A DNA stretch of 64,000 nt, taken from assembly GCA_009823505.1 (NCBI GenBank), contig VZQC01004719.1, forward strand, positions 1,734,357 to 1,798,356, written 5' to 3'. Both the position numbers and the translations under genes were made by a program. Each line of letters begins with the position of its first letter. Positions within the stretch are counted from its first letter, which is position 1. The notes below the pieces were generated by a model. That model was not told where the DNA came from. It saw only the letters and a program-made list of their open reading frames with translations, and made no database searches. This DNA is from Rhizomys pruinosus. Lineage: Eukaryota; Chordata; Mammalia; Rodentia; Spalacidae. This document shows positions 56,002 to 64,000 of this stretch, piece after piece.

Positions 56002-57300
56002 CAGAAGGAAACCTTGACAACTTAGATATGCATACCCCTAAATCTTGGCCTTTTCTTTTATTATTATTATTTTTTTATTTTATTTATTTTTGTATGTGTA
56101 TGAATGTACTGTCTGCTTGCAGGTCTGTGCACCCATGTCGTGCAATGCTGCAGAGGTCAGAAGAGGGTCTCGGATTCCCCTTGAACTGGAGTTCTCCTGG
56201 AATTGGAGTTACAGACGGTTCTCAGCCACCATGTGGGTGCTGGGGATCAAACCTGGGTCCTCTGCAAGAGCAGTTGGTGCTCTTAACCACTAGGCCATCT
56301 CTCCAGCCCCAATCTTGGCCTTTTCTTCTTTTTCTTCCCTTTCCTGATATCTATCTGTTGTGGTGGAGCCATCTTTCCTGCTGGTTTCAGTGAATGGGAC
56401 AGTGGTCCGAGGGCATGTGGCTTTGTACATGTGGAGAACCTGGCTCTGATTTGGATCAGAGGGTGCACCCAGTGCCTTCCAGGCATGTGCCTCATTGCAT
56501 GGTCACTCCTGCAGGGTATAAAAGCCAGTGACCTCAAAGCTGAATTTAATATTAAGGCTTAGCAGTTATGCTTGGCCTTATAAACATTTTTTCATAATTC
56601 TGCAGGTCTGAAAAACTTTCTGGTTTTACATTCCACCCCCCCCCCCTCAAAGAAAGACTGTGAGGAACCAGCTCCTCAAGTTCGGTTCCAATCTTAACTT
56701 GTTCATATATAAATTTTCTCTGGTAGCTCTTCTCAACCTGAGTACACTTCTTTCTATTGCAAATTAAGGCCTTTCATGGGAACTGTCCTCTCCCAAGAGC
56801 ATCCTCTTCCAAATAATTTCAAGCCTTGGCCATTTTTCTCTTAAATTTTGTATACAAAATCTATTTTGGATAAAAGTGTGTTGCTCTCTTGTCTTCTTAT
56901 GGGTTTTTTCTAAATCTAACTCTTCTTACCTAAAACCTGCTGGCTATTTGTAGATCCAAGGATGGGATTAACTAACAGTAATTCAAATCCATCTCAGCAT
57001 GTTAAACTTAAAGTGTAATATTTTTACTTTATCCCTGGGTACAATAGATATGGTTGACTTAATTTTATCTTGCTCCTTTTAAATGTGTTTCACCTTAAAA
57101 ACCTCTTCTCACAGAATTCTTGATCACACGTGGTCTGAGCTCTGGCCTGGTGCCATAAGCCTGCCTGCTGTGCATGCATACCAGCTGGCAGGCTCAGCAC
57201 ATGGTATCTAAATCATGCCCACTAAATTTTGATTTTAGGTAACATTCTTTTGATTTCAGCATTTTGGAAACAAGATAGATGGATTTCTAGGAAAATTTAC
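56002..57300 (+). mobile_element. Probable leader/internal remnant of the second ERV
   Basis: The DNA downstream of the primer site has no open frame. A C run lies at about 56633-56646. A SINE interrupts it at 56058-56310. No 3' LTR is seen in the window. The right boundary is arbitrary. Confidence 0.35.
56058..56310 (-). repeat. B2/B3-type SINE with 17-bp TSD
   Basis: Minus-strand full-length SINE. TSD AATCTTGGCCTTTTCTT at 56041-56057 and 56311-56327 is perfect. Confidence 0.97.
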
Positions 57301-57945
57301 AGGCCTTGAAGTTCTAACAAAACAAACTTGCTCTGATAAATTGTCTTTTTTAAGGTACATTGGTAAAAGTCTCTTTAACAACATAAATTGATATTTTGGT
57401 TCAATTTAAATGATAAATTTTTGAAAAACTGTTTTATGTTTCTTTAAGCCCATCTTCAAGCTGTGTGAATGTGAGTTTCCACTTTTAATTCATTGTAATC
57501 CTACAGGTTTAAATCTATTTAGCTAACTATGAACAAAAATTTATTCAATTCACAGAAAATGTTTGTTTTATACCCCTTAGTGTTAACAATTTTAATTGGG
57601 TTCATAGTATGCATATTATTCAGTTTAATAAGAGATTGTTGTTCATTATTATTAGTAGTTGCTATTAATAGTTATAATTATTGTTATTGAAGAGAATTAT
57701 TAATAATAATTGATAAATTCAGTCTAATGGTAAATTGTTCATTGTTGGCTATTATTATTGACAATTATTGTTCATAATAATTATTAATAATTGTATTATG
57801 CAAATGAAAAACTTTGCTGTATATTAATGGGGATTTCTCTGACTATATTCATAGATTAGCAACAGTTCTTGATGGGATTATAAACATATTATGAAAATTA
57901 GCACATTCCATGTATAAAATCTATGCTTTGTACTATATATAGTGG

Positions 57946-57994
<49 letters not shown>

Positions 57995-58096
57995 CTTTAG
58001 GTATTTAATATGATTTTATAGTCATAATTTTAATAATGTTTATTTATGCAAAATTTATAAAACTTGTACACATGTGTCCAGTATAATGCTAGGGAT
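57301..58096. other. AT-rich DNA with TTATTA-rich patch and (AT)n
   Basis: No gene. Degenerate ATTATTA/TTAATAATT runs span 57600-57800, and an (AT)n microsatellite lies at about 57950-57989. Confidence 0.7.
57950..57989. repeat. (AT)n microsatellite
   Basis: About 40 bp of pure AT dinucleotides. Confidence 0.95.
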
Positions 58097-58111
58097 AAAA
58101 ACTGAGAGAGA

Positions 58112-58352
58112 CGGGACTGGAGAGATAGCCTAGCGGTTAAGAGCACCGACGCTCTTGCAGACGACCCGGGTTCGATCCCCAGCACCCACATGGCGGCTAA
58201 GAACCGTCTGTAACTCCAATTCCAGGAGAACTCCAGTTCCAGGGGAAACCGAGACCCTCTTCTGACCTCCGCGGCATTGCACGACACGGGTGCACAGACC
58301 TGCATGCAGACAGTACATTCATACACATACAAAGATAAATAAAAAAAAAAAA
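58112..58352 (+). repeat. B2/B3-type SINE with 15-bp TSD
   Basis: Full length (GGGACTGGAGAGATAGCC head, GGTTCGATCCC B box). TSD AAAAACTGAGAGAGA at 58097-58111 and 58353-58367 is perfect. Confidence 0.97.
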
Positions 58353-58367
58353 AAAAACTGAGAGAGA

Positions 58368-58728
58368 GCAAGTAGTATGCAATGATGTCACTGTTAGTAT
58401 GACCAACCTATTTCTCAAATAAGTTAGGAAGATTGTATGTATTTTTCATGTAAAGTTGTTTATGAATCTCATTTATACATCAGTGTCTTATTATATCATC
58501 CTGAAGTACAGATATTTTGAATTTTATGTATTATTTTAGAGTTCAAGAAATCTCGTTAATTTTTATGGCTATGCTAAATGGGCTTTTAACTTTCCTAATC
58601 TCATCTGTATCTCAATTTACAAATAAACATTTGACTTTCATTGAGATATTGTTTTTGGAATTAAGTGTATCTTAATTTCACAGAAAATATTCATCTTATA
58701 GAAATTTAATATTTCTTTTCTTCTTTTT
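58368..58728. other. Anonymous AT-rich DNA
   Basis: Nothing recognised. Confidence 0.5.
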
Positions 58729-58878
58729 TTTTTGGTCTTTTTGAGACAGGGTCTCCCTGTAGCAACCAGCTATCCTGTAACTCACTATGTAGTCCAGGAT
58801 AGCCTTGAAATCATAGAGATCCACCTGCCTCTGACTCTCCAGTGCTGGGATTAAAGGCATTTGCCACCATGCCCGGGG
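58729..58878 (-). repeat. B1 SINE with TSD
   Basis: Minus-strand B1 (TTTTTGAGACAGGGTCTCCC ... CCACCATGCCCGGGG). TSD GAAATTTAATATTTC before and GAAATTTCATATTTC after. Confidence 0.95.
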
Positions 58879-58889
58879 AAATTTCATAT

Positions 58890-59561
58890 TTCATTATTTC
58901 TACTGTATAGACTATATTTTACCATATTCACTTTATAAAATATGTATTAAACTAATACAATGTAGGAACTTAGTCTATACATTTATCAACTATATATAAT
59001 TATCCACAGTTTAACAAATGGGAAAATTACATCAAATAGTAAGAACAGAAAATAACTATGTACACAATAAAATTTGCCTCTGACATGGAAATATATTTTA
59101 AAAATTAATCATTTCTCAATATCATTTATTGTTTTCGATGGAAATACTTTCTTCTTATGCCAATTTTCTCATTCCAACAAATCAGCAACTGTCTAGGTTT
59201 TGAGTTCTTGGCTTTTGATCTCTTTAACCTCATTGAAGAAGCTTACAGTGGCTAGAGATTCCCTGCCAAGAACTCATTAAGAGCTTGAATTGAACCAATA
59301 TGGGACAGGGTTCCCTCATTGGAAGCCAGTCATAATACAAAGATCACAGAACATAGAGCTTTGGAGAGGTGAAGTAGGAGCTACAGAGAGCTCTCTGATC
59401 AAGAGCATCAGATCCCTGCTATGGCACATGCTGTAACTGGAGATGCAAAGTAATAAATCCAATACTGAGGTGGAAGAAGGGAGATCCCATGTGGAATACA
59501 GCTTGAGAAACATACTGAGCTAAAAAAAAAAAAAAAAAAAAAAACAAATTTTTTATATAAA
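58890..59561. other. Anonymous DNA ending in a 23-base A run before the gap
   Basis: No gene is recognised. 59150-59520 is less AT-rich and ends in a poly(A) run at 59522-59544, so it may be a retroposed sequence whose source I cannot name. An AATAAA lies about 70 bp before the A run. Confidence 0.4.
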
Positions 59562-60482
59562 NNNNNNNNNNNNNNNNNNNNNNNNNNNNNNNNNNNNNNN
59601 NNNNNNNNNNNNNNNNNNNNNNNNNNNNNNNNNNNNNNNNNNNNNNNNNNNNNNNNNNNNNNNNNNNNNNNNNNNNNNNNNNNNNNNNNNNNNNNNNNNN
59701 NNNNNNNNNNNNNNNNNNNNNNNNNNNNNNNNNNNNNNNNNNNNNNNNNNNNNNNNNNNNNNNNNNNNNNNNNNNNNNNNNNNNNNNNNNNNNNNNNNNN
59801 NNNNNNNNNNNNNNNNNNNNNNNNNNNNNNNNNNNNNNNNNNNNNNNNNNNNNNNNNNNNNNNNNNNNNNNNNNNNNNNNNNNNNNNNNNNNNNNNNNNN
59901 NNNNNNNNNNNNNNNNNNNNNNNNNNNNNNNNNNNNNNNNNNNNNNNNNNNNNNNNNNNNNNNNNNNNNNNNNNNNNNNNNNNNNNNNNNNNNNNNNNNN
60001 NNNNNNNNNNNNNNNNNNNNNNNNNNNNNNNNNNNNNNNNNNNNNNNNNNNNNNNNNNNNNNNNNNNNNNNNNNNNNNNNNNNNNNNNNNNNNNNNNNNN
60101 NNNNNNNNNNNNNNNNNNNNNNNNNNNNNNNNNNNNNNNNNNNNNNNNNNNNNNNNNNNNNNNNNNNNNNNNNNNNNNNNNNNNNNNNNNNNNNNNNNNN
60201 NNNNNNNNNNNNNNNNNNNNNNNNNNNNNNNNNNNNNNNNNNNNNNNNNNNNNNNNNNNNNNNNNNNNNNNNNNNNNNNNNNNNNNNNNNNNNNNNNNNN
60301 NNNNNNNNNNNNNNNNNNNNNNNNNNNNNNNNNNNNNNNNNNNNNNNNNNNNNNNNNNNNNNNNNNNNNNNNNNNNNNNNNNNNNNNNNNNNNNNNNNNN
60401 NNNNNNNNNNNNNNNNNNNNNNNNNNNNNNNNNNNNNNNNNNNNNNNNNNNNNNNNNNNNNNNNNNNNNNNNNNNNNNNNNN
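59562..60482. other. Assembly gap (921 N)
   Basis: Run of N between a TATATAAA edge and an (AT)n edge. The frames that cross it are meaningless. Confidence 1.
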
Positions 60483-60730
60483 ATATATATATATATATTA
60501 TATATATATATAGTAGCAATACAAGTTGGAGAGAACAACAACAAAAGAACTGAAAAAATAAAAACTCTGGGAAGACTCAGAAAAAGATGCAGGATATGAA
60601 TGGCAGAGTGCAGGGACTAGGGTGGGGTGGGGGGCCTGGAAAGGGAAGCGACTCTAGATTTGATTAAGAAATGATATATGACCTATGGAAAAAGTTTAAT
60701 AACAATATATGAATAAAAATAAAAAATGAT
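60483..60730 (+). mobile_element. L1 3' tail next to (AT)n
   Basis: GTAGCAATACAAGTTGGAGAG, AACAACAACAAAAGAACTG, AGGGACTAGGGTGGGGTGG and ATGAATAAAAATAAAAAATG match in colinear order the reverse complement of 29480-29700. The 5' part lies in the gap. Confidence 0.75.
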
Positions 60731-60764
60731 AAACTTCCACTGAATTTAAGCCCCTCCCCCCATA

Positions 60765-60812
60765 AAAGCGAAGCCAGTGCTCTTAAACACTGAGCCGTCT
60801 TTCCAGCCCTTG
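60765..60812 (-). repeat. Head fragment of a B2/B3-type SINE
   Basis: CCAGTGCTCTTAAACACTGAG and CGTCTTTCCAGCCC are the head of the SINE in reverse. Confidence 0.7.
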
Positions 60813-61692
60813 TTTTATTTTTCTTGATGTCAACTTCTAAATAGCTTTGTCAGCACTAGGTTTCTTTCTTCATTTTTTTAATTTATTTTTGTAGAGTACT
60901 TTTTGTCCTTCTGTACAATAAGTTTGGTCACTGGAATGCATTCTTTGAGACCAGAGCCTGGGTTGATTTGTGTTCTAGACACAGCCAATCGAGCCCATCT
61001 GTTCTTGGCTCCACAGGCAACTTGAAGAACATCTGTTTTACCTGTTTATTGACATACATCAGCATTTTGGATGTGGAAAAATCTGTGCATCATTCACCTT
61101 ATCCTGAGGAACAAATTTCTCTCTTTCTGGAGATTTAAAGCTCTGTCTCACATACCCCTGTGTTTAGCAAAATAGTTGAAAGTAATGTTGCTGCCTTTTT
61201 CTTTTTGCTATACCTCTTTGGTTAAAATGAATTTACATGTCTTATATTTACTTTTTCTTATTAAAGGAATCTTTACCTTTAAAATCTCTATTGGTGCAAA
61301 ACTTTGTAAATGTAAAGGAATTTTTATATCTTAGATGGTAATATACACTTTAATAATACTTTGTGGTTGAGAATGCATATACACATATGTAGTCCAGAAT
61401 ATGATATTCCATTGCTCTTAATAAAAATACTTTTTAGTTTCACATTAAGTATGAGTATTCGATTTATGATTAAGAGCCTATGTCGTTATATTTTAGCTTA
61501 ATAATTTGGAAAATATGTAGGAGAAAATAACTCGCCTTTAGGTTACTTAATTAATTGAAAGATAGAGCTTCCTAGTGAAAAATTTATTTTTATGTATAAA
61601 TAACTTTTCATAAAAGCACATGACTATCATATTGTTGATGGAGAACAGCTATTATCTTTTGCCTAATAACTATGCACTTAGATTATTTTTCT
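60813..61692. other. Anonymous AT-rich DNA
   Basis: No gene or repeat is recognised. Confidence 0.5.
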
Positions 61693-61840
61693 AGATGAGA
61701 ATGGTGGTACCCAACTTTGTTCCAGCACTCAGTAGGCAGAGGCAGGTGACTCTCTGTTGGATGGAGGCCAGCCTGGTCTTTATAGGGAGTTCCAGTCCTG
61801 GTGGGGCAAAAGAGAGAACCTATTTCAAAAGGATGAAGAG
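61693..61840 (+). repeat. Degraded B1 SINE
   Basis: GAATGGTGGTACCCAACTTTG, GGCAGAGGCAGGTGACTC, GCCAGCCTGGTC and CCTATTTCAAAAGG follow B1 order. Confidence 0.8.
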
Positions 61841-61889
61841 CAGGCAACACATTTTTCCTTTAACATTATATTTATAACTTTGTGTTTTA

Positions 61890-62075
61890 GGTGTATGTAT
61901 TACTGGCATTTTTGTAAGTGCACCTATGCTGTGCAATACCCACAGAAATGAAGAGACCTTTGGATTCTCTGCAACTGGAGTTAGGACTGTTGTTATTGCC
62001 ATGTGGAGGCTGAGAATGGTTTTCTGCAAGAGCAGCCAGGGTTCTTAAGGACTAGGGTATCCCTGTAGCCCCCAA
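61890..62075 (-). repeat. Degraded B2/B3-type SINE
   Basis: Minus strand: CTATGCTGTGCAATACCCACAG, CTCTGCAACTGGAGTTAGG and the head GGTATCCCTGTAGCCCC. Confidence 0.8.
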
Positions 62076-62129
62076 CCTTTTCTTTCTTTGTGATATAAAA
62101 TAACAAAGATAACTTATAATTTGCTTTAA

Positions 62130-62320
62130 AGGCTTTCTTTTATATCCATGTGTGCTGCAGCAAACAAGCGCCACAGTACCCCTGTGGAAGTTAGAGGACA
62201 ACTTTGTGCTGTTTGTGCTCTCTTTTTATCTCTATGAGGGTTCCAGGGATCAAACTCTGGGCTCTAGGCTTTCACAGAAAGTGCTCTTACTCTGTGAACC
62301 ATCTTGGTGTCCTGCTGTAA
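62130..62320 (-). repeat. B3/B4-type SINE, old
   Basis: GTGGAAGTTAGAGGACAACTTTGTG, GGTTCCAGGGATCAAACTCTGG and TGAACCATCTTGGTGTCC are the usual B3 landmarks in minus orientation. Confidence 0.75.
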
Positions 62321-62668
62321 TGGTGTTGTATGGCATCTTATGTTAGCTCTAACAACAATTTTTGTTGTACTTTTGAGCACTTTATCTGCTTATTCTACAG
62401 GAAGAATACAAAATTAGAATTTGAAAACTTAAGGGAAAAATTTACAAGAGGAATATGTTTCATGCTGAATGGATACTCCGGGTAAATAAGTTTATTTAAC
62501 ACTGGGATATCACCACTTACAGCCAATACACAGTGAAAGATATAGTCTGTGTTAATGACCAAAGCATCTCTGTGTTAAGATTTATTATATGAATATTGTT
62601 ATTTGGTATATATACCCTATCAGAAAGCAAGTTTGTAAACACATATTAGACAGGAAGTGAGTAGTAAT
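62321..62668. other. Anonymous AT-rich DNA
   Basis: Nothing recognised. Confidence 0.5.
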
Positions 62669-62689
62669 ATATCCATTTTCTTTTCTTTG

Positions 62690-62829
62690 TTTCTCTCCTT
62701 TTGAGTCACAGTTTTCCTAGAGCCCTGGCTGGCCTGGAACTCACTATGTAGACCAGGCTTATCTTGAACTCACAGAGATCCACTTGCCTCTGCCTCCTGA
62801 GTGTTGGGATTAAAGGTGTGCACCACCAT
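62690..62829 (-). repeat. B1 SINE, part of a B2-B1 pair
   Basis: Minus-strand B1 (GAGTCACAGTTTTCCTAGAGCC ... TGTGCACCACCATTC). One degenerate TSD flanks this B1 and the following B2 together: ATATCCATTTTCTTTT (62669-62684) and ATATCCATATTCTTTT (63066-63081). Confidence 0.88.
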
Positions 62830-63060
62830 TCATTTTCTTTTTTTTTAAGTATTCTATTTATTATTTTTGTTTCATATGTATGAATGTATTGCCAGAATCT
62901 ATTCAATTGTACATAGATTGTCCTGCAAAGCCCATGTATTCAGAAGCATCTGAACCCCTGGAACTGATTTGAGCCACAATTTGGGCACTGAGAATCAAAC
63001 CCAGGTCCTCTACAACAGCAGTCAGTGCTCTGAACCACTGAGCCATCACTCTAGCCAACA
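62830..63060 (-). repeat. B2/B3-type SINE, part of a B2-B1 pair, diverged
   Basis: ATATGTATGAATGTATTGCC tail side, CCCCTGGAACTGATTTGAGCC core, and the decayed head CCATCACTCTAGCC. It is older than the other pairs. Confidence 0.85.
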
Positions 63061-63081
63061 TAACATATCCATATTCTTTTA

Positions 63082-64000
63082 AATTTAAGTTGTCTTTAAG
63101 AAAATATTGGATGAATATAATTTTAATTCAGCCAGTCATGAAAACTCTAGGTTTATAAGCATCAAAATTTATTCCATCTTTTGGTCCAACAATAGGATAG
63201 ACTTATGACTGCTGTTTAAGACTAAGCAGAATGTAAAAAATAAAATGTACATAATACACTCTTAAACACTAATGAAACTTTTATAAGAACATTATTTAGC
63301 AAGTTTTCTTCTAAAGAAATTTTAAGGTCAATATGTGCCAAAATAAATATTAGAATACATTTTCTGTCAGTAAATATTTTACTAGTAATTTAAATAGCAA
63401 GCATGCTTATTCTATCTTAGTTTATAATCATCTATATAATGTAACAGAAACAATATTTGAATCAATATTTAATATTAGAATCACTAATTTTATGCAGATA
63501 TTGGCATAAGACCAATGCATTGAAGTTGCCCATATCTATTATGTATTAGATTTTGATTTTGAAATGATAAAAGAACATGATAATAACATACCATAAGGCA
63601 ATATATTAATATTGTAAATTGGAATTGTTTCTATTTTAAAAAACCTTCATTTCTAGGTACATAAAGAACAAATATATGTATAATTTCTTTCATGTAATAG
63701 GTTGGGTTAATTTTCAAGTTCTCTTCCCTTCCACATACCCTGGCACCTGAAGTCCTTCTCTGCCCACCTTAGGCTATTATATCTCATTTATTTTGATTAA
63801 ATAATGTCATAAGGCCTAATAAGAAGAGAAGCTCCACATGCACTGTACCATGTTGACAATCATCATACAAATAGCAGGAAAAGACAGAAGAACCAATCTC
63901 AAATATATAGCTCAGAGCCAGGACAAGTCTACTTCATGAATCCACTGCAGACTCAGTCAAATTAAGGAAAGATTAGGGGAAAATAATACATGCAAGTATC
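63082..64000. other. Anonymous AT-rich DNA
   Basis: No gene or repeat is recognised to the end of the window. Confidence 0.5.

Noticed and set aside
59408..60544. 366- and 378-codon minus-strand frames
   Set aside because: Almost entirely the run of N; not real.
1..64000. CRISPR arrays, bacterial operons or phage-type systems
   Set aside because: Repeat types, base composition and the Eif4ebp2 copy show mammalian nuclear DNA; no regularly spaced repeats with unique spacers were seen.

Overview
The window is nuclear DNA from a rodent, almost certainly a muroid. The evidence is the repeat content: B1 (7SL-derived) SINEs, tRNA-headed B2/B3-type SINEs, ORR1/MT-type MaLR LTRs, and rodent L1 3' ends. 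The B2/B3-type SINEs do not look like the standard Mus or Rattus consensus as I know it, so a muroid outside Mus/Rattus is more likely. The exact lineage is a guess. There is one assembly gap (59562-60482) and one isolated N (495). I see no intact, intron-bearing host gene; the window reads as gene-poor, AT-rich, repeat-dense intergenic sequence.

1-7.5 kb: the 3' UTR of a minus-strand L1, then the one recognisable host-gene sequence, a near full-length processed retrocopy of Eif4ebp2 (4E-BP2) of about 6.7 kb. It carries the GC-rich 5' UTR, an intronless reading frame broken by a single-base deletion, and a very long 3' UTR ending in a poly(A) tail. A short direct repeat flanks it. Two B1s and an L1 tail lie inside its 3' UTR.

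7.5-29 kb: anonymous AT-rich DNA studded with B1 and B2-type SINEs, many with target-site duplications (TSDs) readable by eye, three L1 3'-UTR blocks (one a complete twin-primed insertion with TSD), a MaLR LTR and microsatellites.

29-46.5 kb: an L1 graveyard. Two L1s have their 5' part inverted (twin priming), one of them inside an older L1. A 255-bp tract is duplicated with an abrupt change of identity. A perfect 92-bp AT-rich palindrome lies at 45.8 kb.

47.5-57 kb: a complete but apparently non-coding ERV (minus orientation, paired LTRs, 6-bp TSD, tRNA-Phe-like primer site). A two-LTR MT-type MaLR with an open 304-codon frame is nested in it, and a SINE is nested in its 5' LTR. Immediately downstream is a separate LTR with a lysine-type primer site.

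57-64 kb: AT-rich anonymous DNA with SINEs, the gap, and an L1 tail.

No gene network can be described. The biology here is retrotransposition: L1 machinery has moved L1 copies, SINEs and one host mRNA, and LTR elements have nested within one another. All percent-identity statements are counts by eye.
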